From contig QMLT01000002.1 of NCBI GenBank assembly GCA_003646875.1, positions 1 through 24,060 on the forward strand: a stretch of DNA of 24,060 nucleotides, written 5' to 3'. The notes beneath the pieces are model-generated. The model did not search any database. It was not told the DNA's origin and saw only the letters and a program-made list of their open reading frames with translations. A program made the translations under genes and the position numbers. Origin of the DNA: Deltaproteobacteria bacterium (GTDB taxonomy: Bacteria > Desulfobacterota > DSM-4660 > Desulfatiglandales > B25-G16). Shown in pieces: positions 1 to 7,451 of this stretch (positions are counted from its first letter, which is position 1; each line of letters opens with the position of its first letter).

Positions 1-197
1 GGAGCATGGGTATGTCTTTTTTTGCTCCATGCCCTTAATAAATAGGGGGCATCAGCGTGCCCCCATAAATCGGGACACACGTGCAACGTGGATTTTACTA
101 TTATGCAACTTGTCGGTTGGTGTCCCGATTTATGGGGGTCTGCCTGTGCATTAGTTATAGGGCATGAGACAAAAAAAGACATACCCATACTCCCTGA
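1..197. repeat. Long palindromic element (MITE-like)
   Basis: The first ~200 bases fold back on themselves. The outer arms are 1-34 and about 160-194; both read GGGTATGTCTTTTTTTG from their outer ends, with a few mismatches elsewhere. An inner arm of 19 bases at 60-78 is a perfect inverted match to 120-138 (core CCCATAAATCGGGACAC). The centre is about 40 bases without coding potential. Two nested inverted repeats around a short non-coding core suggest a non-autonomous mobile element or a strongly structured transcript. The left end may continue beyond the window. No transposase is visible. Confidence 0.6.
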
Positions 198-428
198 CTT
201 TATGCAGGCCTTGTTGTGCCTTATTGCCAGATACCCCAACTTATTGAGAAGTTACGCCCAGACCTGATAATAGTACTCGCAGCAACGATAAATCAGAATT
301 GTTGATATATGACAAGCAAGTGTATATTCAAATGACCACGAAGTCAGGCTCACGTCATGCACTTTTATATAATATAAACGGGATGTCTTTGAGGAGAATG
401 TCTTATATAATGAGACCATAAAGATATA
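198..428. other. Intergenic region, no convincing gene
   Basis: About 230 bases separate the palindromic element from the promoter of the bifunctional-nuclease gene. One + strand frame stays open for 57 codons (about 250-422), but it lacks a credible start and ribosome site and resembles no family I recognise. I see no RNA gene or terminator here. Confidence 0.5.
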
Positions 429-457
429 TTGACAATTATTATTTGTTTAAGTTAAAT
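429..457 (+). promoter_or_regulatory. Candidate sigma-70 promoter
   Basis: A perfect -35 hexamer TTGACA lies at 429-434. After 17 bases it is followed by TTAAAT at 452-457, which matches the TATAAT consensus at 4 of 6 positions. Transcription would start near 464, giving a leader of about 40 bases before the ATG at 506. It is the only promoter-like pair I can see before the bifunctional-nuclease gene. Confidence 0.45.
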
Positions 458-505
458 GAAACTCATAGGGAATCTAAGTCAGAATATTATAGGAGAGTAA
501 TTACT

Positions 506-1009
506 ATGCTCAAAGCGATGACCATATCTTCATTAAATATGGACCCAGTAACGAATAGTCCGATAATTATCTTAAAGGAGATTGATGGGGAGCAGACATT
601 ACCTATTTGGATAGGCCTGCTTGAGGCAACGGCAATTGCCAGTGAAATAGAAGGTGTAAAGTTTTCAAGACCCATGACACATGACCTTCTGAAGGACGTT
701 ATGGATAAGATGGACATTACGGTCAATAAAATAGAAATCTGTGACCTAAAAGATAATACCTATTATGCCACTATCCATATAACGAGAAATGGTAAAACCT
801 TGGCAATAGATTCTCGTCCAAGTGATGCCATTGCCCTGGCCCTTAGGGCTGAGGCCCCTATATTTGTTTCTGATGAGGTTTTAAAGAAATCTAAGCAGAT
901 TGAGGAGACCAGAGAAAGTGAGGCAGTGGATAAAAGCGAGAAAGGGAAAAAGTGGCAGGACATACTTGAAAAGCTCAAGCCAGAGGATTTTGGCAAATAC
1001 AAGATGTAA
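506..1009 (+). CDS. Bifunctional nuclease family protein (DUF151)
   Basis: This 167-residue protein matches the DUF151 (bifunctional nuclease) family known from Thermotoga TM0160 and plant BFN proteins. Conserved blocks are visible: the opening PIIILKEIDGEQTLPIWIG stretch, EATAIASEIEG, RPMTHDLL and the SRPSDAIALALRAEAPIFV block near residues 105-125. The family is credited with DNase/RNase activity in plants; its role in bacteria is poorly defined. A charged C-terminal tail of about 40 residues follows the domain. The frame extends upstream to a TTG at 443, but the ATG at 506 is preceded by AGGAG (491-495) at good spacing and begins exactly where family members begin, so I chose 506. A promoter candidate lies at 429-457. 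Function in this organism is unknown. Confidence 0.85.
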   Translation: MLKAMTISSLNMDPVTNSPIIILKEIDGEQTLPIWIGLLEATAIASEIEGVKFSRPMTHDLLKDVMDKMDITVNKIEICDLKDNTYYATIHITRNGKTLAIDSRPSDAIALALRAEAPIFVSDEVLKKSKQIEETRESEAVDKSEKGKKWQDILEKLKPEDFGKYKM

Positions 1010-1076
1010 GCCCTGTTAGAACGTTTAAATGATGCTCGAAACCCTGGTTAAACTTATTGGTTATATAAATTAATTA

Positions 1077-1724
1077 ATGATAGATCTTCATACCCACTCC
1101 CTATTCAGTGATGGTGAATTGCTTCCTTCGGAACTCGTAAGACGTTTAGAGGATATGGAGTATTCCTGTGTTGCAATAACCGATCATGTTGATTCATCAA
1201 GCCTGGATTTTGTTATCCCCAGGTTGGTTAAGGTAGCAAAAGATTTGAATCAAAGGCAATCTGTCAGGGTCATTCCTGGCGTTGAGATTACTCATGTCCA
1301 TCCGGAGTTTATGGAATCACTTGTTGTTCAGTCCAGGGAGTTGGGGGCAAAGATAGTTATAGTTCATGGAGAAACTATTGTAGAGCCTGTAGCTAAGGGG
1401 ACCAACAGGGCAGCCATTCTTTCGCGTGTTGATATTTTAGCCCATCCTGGCCTTATAGCTGTTGAAGACATTAAGATGGCTGCTGAAAGAGGTGTGTATC
1501 TCGAGATATCGGCTCGCCATGGCCATTGCCTTACAAATGGATATGTAGCCAGATTGGCAAAAGAATTTGGGGCAAAACTTGTTTTAAATTCAGATGCCCA
1601 TTCCCCTCATGACCTCATGACCCGCCAATTCGCTCAGATGGTAGCCCAGGGGAGTGGTCTGGGGAAAAATGCCCTTGAGGAGATGCTCGGCAATTCTCGA
1701 GACCTTATAAATAAGATCCTCTGA
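1077..1724 (+). CDS. PHP-domain metal-dependent phosphoesterase (histidinol-phosphatase type)
   Basis: This 215-residue protein is built almost entirely of a PHP (polymerase and histidinol phosphatase) domain. The metal-binding motifs appear in order: HTHSLFSDG near the N-terminus, AITDH around residue 37, GVEIT around 69, a HGE motif, LAHPG around 125, and NSDAH near 175. This is an apparently complete trinuclear metal site, so a phosphoesterase acting on a small phosphorylated compound is expected. The substrate cannot be read from sequence. No clear ribosome site precedes the ATG, but translation from it yields the motif right at the N-terminus, as is usual for the family. It sits 67 bases after the nuclease gene and 70 bases before the transglutaminase gene, on the same strand. 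A second PHP protein lies 4 kb downstream at 5818. Confidence 0.85.
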   Translation: MIDLHTHSLFSDGELLPSELVRRLEDMEYSCVAITDHVDSSSLDFVIPRLVKVAKDLNQRQSVRVIPGVEITHVHPEFMESLVVQSRELGAKIVIVHGETIVEPVAKGTNRAAILSRVDILAHPGLIAVEDIKMAAERGVYLEISARHGHCLTNGYVARLAKEFGAKLVLNSDAHSPHDLMTRQFAQMVAQGSGLGKNALEEMLGNSRDLINKIL

Positions 1725-1794
1725 ATTAGTCTCACCGCTCGCTACCCCCACTATTCACGGCTTTTCACACTCAACACATTCAATACAAACAGTA

Positions 1795-3273
1795 ATGAAA
1801 AAGTCTGTTATCTACAAGACATCGGGAATTCTGATCGTTTTTTTCTGGCTCTTTGTTGTGGCAGAACTGGTAAAGCGGACAAATTTTAGCCAAAAAAGCA
1901 TAGATGTTACACATATCGACAAGAAAGGTTCTGTAGAAAACCGTTCAGAAGAATGGAAAGGGATCTTTTTAAGAGGCCGCAAGGTTGGATACGCCGTTAC
2001 AAGGATTAACAAGATTAGCAATATGTTCGAGGTAAATGAGGAGATATTTCTTACAGTTAATTTAATGGGCTCGACACATGAAATTCTTAGCTCTACAAAG
2101 GCAGAGTTAGATGAAGAATTCCGTTTGAATAATTTTAAATTTTCACTTTCCTCTGGGCTCATTGAGTTCAAGATATCCGGCGCCATAAAGGGAAATAATC
2201 TTTATCTCTCAATGGGAGAGAAAGGGAAAGAAAAAACCAAATTAATTAGATTGCCATCAAAGCCAATGATTAGCGCAGGCATGACGGAGTTTTTTAAGTC
2301 TTGCACATTCAAGGTAGGTGACTCTTATTGTTTTCCGGTCTTTGATCCAGTTACCATGACAACTAACCCTGCGGTTATTAAGGTAGTGGCAAAAGAAGAT
2401 GTCGAGATTAATAGTAAACTATATAAGGCATTCCGGTTGGAAATGAACTTTTTGGATCATCCTCTGGTTTTCTGGATTGATGAGAAAGGCAAATCTCTAA
2501 AGGAGAAGGGTTTTATGGGATTTACTCTTGTCAGATCCAGTCCCGCTAAGGCCCCATTAGGATTAGATAGATCAAAAAGTATAGATTTTTATGAATTATC
2601 AGCCATAAAAGTAGCTCAAAGGCTCACAAATCCCCGAGAACTATCATACCTAAAAGTTCTTTTTGATCAGACACCTTCACCTATGTCTGTTAATGGGCCA
2701 AGGCAATCTTTAACCGGCAGGGTCCTTACAGTAACAAAAGAAACCCCTCCCTTTACAGCTAACTATACAATACCGTATAAGGGTAAAGAAAATAGTTTAT
2801 TACATTTTCTAAGACCGGAGATGTTAATTCAATCCGATGATCAAGAGATAATCAGCTTAGCCAGACAAATAGTTAAGAAAACTGTTAATCCCTTTTTAGC
2901 GGCTCAGATGATCATGGGGTGGGTTTTTGAAAATTTAGAGAAGGCGCCGGTTGTATCCATTCCAAATGCAAAAGAGGTTTTTACTTATAAAAAAGGAGAT
3001 TGTAATGAGCATGCCACTATTCTGACTGCCCTATTACGGGCGGTTGGAATTCCAGCCAGAATCGTTGTTGGTCTGGTTTACAAAGATGGAAAATTTTATT
3101 ACCATGCATGGAACGAGGCTTACATAAACAGATGGATTTCCATGGATGCAATCCTAAGGCAGATGCCTGTAGATGCTACCCATATCAAACTTATAGAAGG
3201 CGGGATCGAAAAACAGGTCCAGATTGCAGGAATAATTGGGAACATCAGGTTCACTATTTTAGATTACCGGTAA
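1795..3273 (+). CDS. Membrane-anchored transglutaminase-like protein
   Basis: This 492-residue protein begins with one hydrophobic segment (about residues 9-25, preceded by lysines), so it is probably anchored in the inner membrane with the rest outside. The middle 330 residues are an unassigned beta-rich region. The C-terminal 110 residues are a transglutaminase-core (papain-like) domain with the full catalytic triad: Cys403 in GDCNEHA, His437 in YYHAWNEAY and Asp451 in WISMDAI. Bacterial proteins of this type may act as proteases, amidases or cross-linking enzymes; the substrate is unknown. It lies between a PHP gene and an ABC exporter, which suggests an envelope job, perhaps with that exporter. 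The start has no strong ribosome site but gives the signal anchor directly. Confidence 0.8.
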   Translation: MKKSVIYKTSGILIVFFWLFVVAELVKRTNFSQKSIDVTHIDKKGSVENRSEEWKGIFLRGRKVGYAVTRINKISNMFEVNEEIFLTVNLMGSTHEILSSTKAELDEEFRLNNFKFSLSSGLIEFKISGAIKGNNLYLSMGEKGKEKTKLIRLPSKPMISAGMTEFFKSCTFKVGDSYCFPVFDPVTMTTNPAVIKVVAKEDVEINSKLYKAFRLEMNFLDHPLVFWIDEKGKSLKEKGFMGFTLVRSSPAKAPLGLDRSKSIDFYELSAIKVAQRLTNPRELSYLKVLFDQTPSPMSVNGPRQSLTGRVLTVTKETPPFTANYTIPYKGKENSLLHFLRPEMLIQSDDQEIISLARQIVKKTVNPFLAAQMIMGWVFENLEKAPVVSIPNAKEVFTYKKGDCNEHATILTALLRAVGIPARIVVGLVYKDGKFYYHAWNEAYINRWISMDAILRQMPVDATHIKLIEGGIEKQVQIAGIIGNIRFTILDYR

Positions 3274-3276
3274 TAT

Positions 3277-3377
3277 TTCAGCCACAAGACACTAATGCAA
3301 TTTTTTGTTTTTAATATCTACCTGGCAGTTTCAACATAAATAAACTTAATATCCTTTCTTTGCGCCTTGTGGCTGAA
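3277..3377. repeat. TTCAGCCAC...GTGGCTGAA element, copy 1
   Basis: This 101-bp AT-rich spacer is bounded by perfect 12-base inverted repeats: TTCAGCCACAAG at 3277-3288 and CTTGTGGCTGAA at 3366-3377. Elements with the same termini recur at 8801-8933 and 23788-24060. It ends 15 bases before the ATPase start, so it separates the transglutaminase gene from the ABC genes and provides none of the coding sequence of either. It has no ORF of its own. Confidence 0.65.
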
Positions 3378-3392
3378 TTTTTAGGATTACTA

Positions 3393-4133
3393 ATGATTAG
3401 ATTTGAGAATCTTACAAAGATTTACCGTGGAACAAAGGCTGTTGATAATTTGAATCTGAATGTTCCTCGAGGAACCATTTTTGGGTTTATAGGGCCAAAT
3501 GGAGCAGGAAAGACAACTACTATCAAGATGATGGCAGGTGTGTTAAAGCCTACCAGGGGTAAGATCTATATCAATGGCTTAGATATAGCCAGGGAACCAT
3601 CGAAGGTGAAAAGGATTGTTGGTTTTATACCTGATCGGCCCTTTCTTTATGAAAAACTCAGCGGGATAGAGTTCCTGAGATTTAAGGCAGGGCTCTATAG
3701 AATGAAAGAGAATAGGTTGGATGAAAGGATTGCAGATTTGCTAAGCCTATTTGAATTAACTGACTGGGCTGATGAGCTTATTGAATCTTACTCACACGGC
3801 ATGAAACAACGGCTCATTATAGCATCAGCTATGATACATAAACCCAGGGTTATTATTGTTGATGAGCCAATGGTGGGTCTCGATCCAAAGGGCGCTAAGT
3901 TGGTAAAGGAGATATTTAAAGAGTGGGCAAATGATGGAGCTACAGTCTTTATGTCTACTCACACCCTGGCTTTGGCCCAAGAGGTATGCCAACAGATAGC
4001 TATTGTAGATAAGGGTAGAATTGTGGCCTCAGGAACATCTGAAGATCTAAAAAAACAGGCAGGTGTAGAAGGAAATTTAGAGAGTATATTTCTTAAAATA
4101 ACAGGAGGGCAGTATCCAGGTGAGAATGTTTAA
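3393..4133 (+). CDS. ABC-2 type transporter ATP-binding protein
   Basis: A 246-residue ATPase with the full nucleotide-binding signature: Walker A GPNGAGKTT near residue 36, a signature motif YSHGMKQRL (a variant of LSGGQ common in ABC-2 and drug or lipid exporters), Walker B IIVDEP followed by MVGLDP (D-loop), and the switch histidine in STHTL. It should power the membrane protein encoded immediately downstream, whose start overlaps its stop. The frame extends to a TTG at 3360 inside the preceding repeat element. I prefer ATG 3393 because AGGA at 3383-3386 is well placed and the domain starts there (MIRFENLTKIY). Substrate unknown. Confidence 0.9.
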   Translation: MIRFENLTKIYRGTKAVDNLNLNVPRGTIFGFIGPNGAGKTTTIKMMAGVLKPTRGKIYINGLDIAREPSKVKRIVGFIPDRPFLYEKLSGIEFLRFKAGLYRMKENRLDERIADLLSLFELTDWADELIESYSHGMKQRLIIASAMIHKPRVIIVDEPMVGLDPKGAKLVKEIFKEWANDGATVFMSTHTLALAQEVCQQIAIVDKGRIVASGTSEDLKKQAGVEGNLESIFLKITGGQYPGENV

Positions 4134-5817
4134 ACTTCTGATTTCTCCCAGACTCATCAGTTTTAAAAATGGCCTTAAGAGATCACGGAGTAATAGAATG
4201 ATAAAGATTTTAACCCTCACCGGCGCAGGTTGCCTGTTTTGGTTGGTTCTTTTTTACCTTACCTATAAAGTACTCATGTATTTTTCTTCGCAGGAGATGA
4301 TCGGTGATATTCTTGCAAGGCATCTTCTTGGCATGGTTTTTTTAATCTTTTTTTCTATCTTAATCTTCAGCCATGTTATCACCGCCCTTTCTAATCTCTA
4401 CCTCTCTGAAGATTTAGAAATATGCCACTCTTCGCCAGCGACGCTTACAGAGGTATTTCTAAGCCGATCCCTTTATACGGTATTTGATAGCTCATGGATG
4501 GTGGTTGTATTTGGCCTTCCTCTGATGATGGCCTATGGACTTGTTTACCATGCTAATCTTGATTATTATCTGAGCCTGACCTATGTGTCTTTCCCTTTAA
4601 TCATTATTTCAGCATGCTTAGGCATCATGGTAATTATGGTATTAGTGAGGTTTTTTCCTGCTCAGAAGGCCAGTGACATTATCATGCTTATGTCTGTTAT
4701 TCTCATTGTCATTCTCTATTTACTTTTCCGATTCCTAAGACCAGAAAGGCTGGTCAATCCAGACGCATTTGTACACATAGCCCAATATTTAGGCGCCTTA
4801 AAGGCACCTGATTCCCCTTATCTGCCAAGCCATTGGGCAACAGATATTCTGTGGGCACGATTGACTCGCTATCCAGCAAGTCAGGTATTTAATGCTATTC
4901 TCCTCTGGAGTACCGCCCTTGCAATGGTAGTAATAGATATCTGGATGGCTGGACGCATATATTTTAGCGGCTTTTCAAAGGCACAGGAGGCAAAAAAAAG
5001 GAGTCATATCGGGAAGAGAATGCTTGAAAGAATAGTATCAGCAGTAACCAAACCGTTTGGGCCGGAGAGCGCTTCTTTGATTGCCAAGGATGTGCGCACC
5101 TTTTTTCGGGACAATAGCCAGTGGTCACAGCTCCTTCTCCTGGCTGCCCTTGTGGTTGTGTATATCTATAATTTCAGCGTTCTCCCTCTTGAGAGAAGTC
5201 CAATAAAGTCTATATATCTTCAGAATGCATTATCCTTTCTGAATATTGGCCTAGCAGGATTTGTGATTTCGGCTATCTCTGCCCGTTTCATCTTTCCGGC
5301 AGTAAGCTCAGAAGGTCAGGCCTTCTGGATTGTCCTTTCTTCACCTCTTTCAGCACGGCGTTTCCTGTGGTCTAAATATTTTGCCTACCTCCTTCCTATG
5401 CTTATTTTGTCTGAGGTGTTGATAATTTACACCAATTACCTGTTAAAGGTAACCTCCTTTATGATGGCGCTGTCCTCAGTAACTATATTTTTTTTAGTCT
5501 TTGGAATTGTCGCCTTAGGGATTGGCCTGGGCGCTGTTTACCCAAATTTCCACCATGAAAATATTTCCCAGGTAGCGACAGGCTCTGGGGCGTTAATCTA
5601 TATGATAAGCAGCTCCGTTTTTATCTCCCTGGTCATTATGCTGGAGGCCGGACCTGTTTACACTATACTTTCAGCACATTTTAAAGGAGTCTCGATTACC
5701 CGCATTCAATGGATATGGGTAGTTTGTTCTTTTATTGGCGTTATCTTTGTGAATATCTTTGCTGTGAAAAGTCCGATGAGAGCCGGACTGAAGGCGCTTG
5801 ATAGGTATGAGGGCTAA
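4120..5817 (+). CDS. ABC exporter membrane protein, about 12 helices
   Basis: This 565-residue, very hydrophobic protein appears as two halves of about six membrane segments joined by a soluble loop near residues 285-330. It resembles the putative ABC exporter permeases that are encoded next to ABC-2 type ATPases. The GTG at 4120 overlaps the ATPase gene by 14 bases. An AGGAGG at 4103-4108 serves it with 11-base spacing, and the alternative ATG at 4126 is farther from that site. The overlap argues for coupled translation and a shared complex with the ATPase. What it exports is not visible. The flanking genes (transglutaminase-like and PHP proteins) hint at an envelope-related substrate, but this is only context. 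Confidence 0.8.
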   Translation: MRMFKLLISPRLISFKNGLKRSRSNRMIKILTLTGAGCLFWLVLFYLTYKVLMYFSSQEMIGDILARHLLGMVFLIFFSILIFSHVITALSNLYLSEDLEICHSSPATLTEVFLSRSLYTVFDSSWMVVVFGLPLMMAYGLVYHANLDYYLSLTYVSFPLIIISACLGIMVIMVLVRFFPAQKASDIIMLMSVILIVILYLLFRFLRPERLVNPDAFVHIAQYLGALKAPDSPYLPSHWATDILWARLTRYPASQVFNAILLWSTALAMVVIDIWMAGRIYFSGFSKAQEAKKRSHIGKRMLERIVSAVTKPFGPESASLIAKDVRTFFRDNSQWSQLLLLAALVVVYIYNFSVLPLERSPIKSIYLQNALSFLNIGLAGFVISAISARFIFPAVSSEGQAFWIVLSSPLSARRFLWSKYFAYLLPMLILSEVLIIYTNYLLKVTSFMMALSSVTIFFLVFGIVALGIGLGAVYPNFHHENISQVATGSGALIYMISSSVFISLVIMLEAGPVYTILSAHFKGVSITRIQWIWVVCSFIGVIFVNIFAVKSPMRAGLKALDRYEG

Positions 5818-6873
5818 ATGACAAAGGGTTTTCCTTTTGAATATGTAGGTAATCTCCACATCCACACAACACACTCGGATGGAGGCGGGGGTGTAAAAGA
5901 GGTTACTGAAGCAGCAAGGGCGGTAGGCCTTGATTTTATCATCCTGAATGATCATTCATATCTCACCCAACTTCACCTTGAAGACCAGGGGTATCATAAG
6001 GGTATTCTTGTTTTAGTTGGCTCTGAGATTGGCGCCAGTTCCCATCACTACCTTGCCTTTAATATTACACACCAGGTGAATGATGAGAGCTACTCTCCTC
6101 AAGAGGTCATAGATGCCGTAAACCTTCAAGGAGGCTTTGGATTTTTGGCCCATCCTTTTGAAAAAGGAATGCATTTTCTGCAAAATAACGTGGCCTATAC
6201 CTGGCGAGATTGGTCAGTGAAGGGTTATGCAGGTATCTGTATCTGGAACTTCTCATCACGATGGAAAGAAAATGTCAGATCTTTCTGGCATGGAATATTC
6301 CATCTTATCTTCAAAAAGTATACCCTAAAAGGCCCGAGCAAAAAGACCCTGGCTACATGGGACAGACTATGCTCTGAGGGACGAGTAGTAGCTATAGGAG
6401 GCTCAGATGCACACGCATCTTCTATGAAGATAGGATTCATTAAACTTACGCCTCTTTCATACAGATATCTCTTAAATACTATAAATACCCATATTCTTAC
6501 ACGTTCCCCACTTAGTGGAGATGTAAAGACAGATAAAAAAATCATCTATGCCTCACTCAGGGAAGGTAATTGCTTTATAGCCCATGATGGCCTATGCAGC
6601 GCAAAGGGCTTCAAATTTTATTTTATGAGAGATCAAGAGAGACTTGAGATGGGTCAGGGGAGTAAATTCAGCACGGGCGAATTGGTGATTAAACTCCCAA
6701 GAAAGGGACTAATAAGAATTATTAAGGATGGATCCCTTTTCAAAACAGGATATGGCAGTGCGCTGTCTATCAAGATACATGAAAGAGGTGTATACAGGGT
6801 AGAGGTATTACGAAAAACGCCTATATTTGGATTGAGGCCATGGATCTTTTCCAACCCTATTTATCTTCGTTGA
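5818..6873 (+). CDS. PHP-domain phosphoesterase, second copy
   Basis: This 351-residue protein carries an N-terminal PHP domain with NLHIHTTHSDG at residues 12-22, LNDHS near 43, GSEIG near 69, LAHPFE near 113 and GSDAH near 195, so its metal-binding set looks complete. About 120 C-terminal residues form an extra region, probably beta-rich, beyond the PHP core. It is 136 residues longer than the PHP protein at 1077 and clearly a different subfamily. The ATG follows the permease stop codon directly (TAAATG), with a GAGGG just upstream, so it is co-translated with the exporter. That tight packing suggests it acts in the same pathway. The substrate is unknown. Confidence 0.85.
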   Translation: MTKGFPFEYVGNLHIHTTHSDGGGGVKEVTEAARAVGLDFIILNDHSYLTQLHLEDQGYHKGILVLVGSEIGASSHHYLAFNITHQVNDESYSPQEVIDAVNLQGGFGFLAHPFEKGMHFLQNNVAYTWRDWSVKGYAGICIWNFSSRWKENVRSFWHGIFHLIFKKYTLKGPSKKTLATWDRLCSEGRVVAIGGSDAHASSMKIGFIKLTPLSYRYLLNTINTHILTRSPLSGDVKTDKKIIYASLREGNCFIAHDGLCSAKGFKFYFMRDQERLEMGQGSKFSTGELVIKLPRKGLIRIIKDGSLFKTGYGSALSIKIHERGVYRVEVLRKTPIFGLRPWIFSNPIYLR

Positions 6874-7007
6874 AGGACACAGGGTTGCATCTTCACAGTT
6901 AGGTAAATCTGGAAGAATGCTTATATTTTAAAAGCCTCATTTTTCATTGCATAAATTCCAGTCAGTTATGTCATGTTGTCACAGATATACAATGAAAGGA
7001 GACAATG
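6874..7007. other. Short intergenic spacer
   Basis: About 130 bases separate the exporter operon from the cytidylyltransferase gene. I see no hairpin terminator and no convincing -35/-10 pair. A strong ribosome site, AAAGGAG at 6995-7001, marks its right edge. Confidence 0.4.
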
Positions 7008-7424
7008 ATGAAACTGGTCTATTCATATTATGTTTTAGATATTGTTCACAAAGGACATTTGCTAATGATGAAAAATGCCAAAGCAATAGCCGGAGAAGAT
7101 GGGAAGTTAATTGTAGGAATCCTTACAGATGAGGCGGTTATGGAGAAAAAGGAAAGACCTATACTTTCATTTGAGGAAAGAATAGAGCTTGCAAGTGCAA
7201 TAAAATATGTGGATGTTGCTGTTGCCCAGGAAACTTACTCCCCACTACCAAATGTAATGAGAATCAAGCCCGACATTTTGATGGAGAGCACGAGTCACGA
7301 TGAAGAGGCAATTGAAAAGGCAAGAGAATATATGGACAGCATTCATGGTAAAGTAGTTGTCTTACCATATTTTCCCTCACAATCATCAACGGACATAAAG
7401 AACAGCATAAAGGAAAGAAGCTGA
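7008..7424 (+). CDS. Small HxGH-family cytidylyltransferase (TagD/phosphonate-type)
   Basis: A protein of about 138 residues with the nucleotidyltransferase HxGH motif as VHKGH near residue 14, the GILTDEAV and PILSFEERIELA segments, and a C-terminal SSTDIK in place of the usual ISTT-like motif. The family transfers CMP or AMP from NTP to a small phosphorylated alcohol, for example glycerol-3-phosphate (TagD) or ethanolamine-phosphate. The VDVAVAQETYSPLPNVMRIKPD stretch resembles the nucleotidyltransferase domains attached to PEP mutase in phosphonate loci more than TagD. No PEP mutase is present here. The ribosome site favours ATG 7008 (6-base spacing) over ATG 7005 (3 bases). It is 27 bases before the transporter gene, so the two are probably co-transcribed. 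The substrate is uncertain. Confidence 0.75.
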   Translation: MKLVYSYYVLDIVHKGHLLMMKNAKAIAGEDGKLIVGILTDEAVMEKKERPILSFEERIELASAIKYVDVAVAQETYSPLPNVMRIKPDILMESTSHDEEAIEKAREYMDSIHGKVVVLPYFPSQSSTDIKNSIKERS

Positions 7425-7451
7425 GAGCAAAACAAGGGAGGTAACGAAAAA

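Noticed and set aside
250..422. 57-codon open frame before the nuclease gene
   Set aside because: No usable start near its beginning, no ribosome site and no family resemblance; probably chance.
443..505. N-terminal extension of the bifunctional nuclease from TTG 443
   Set aside because: The extension overlaps the likely promoter, has no ribosome site and lies outside the family domain; ATG 506 has AGGAG at good spacing.
3108..3314. 68-residue ORF overlapping the transglutaminase gene
   Set aside because: It lies in another frame over the catalytic region of a well-supported gene and runs into a repeat.
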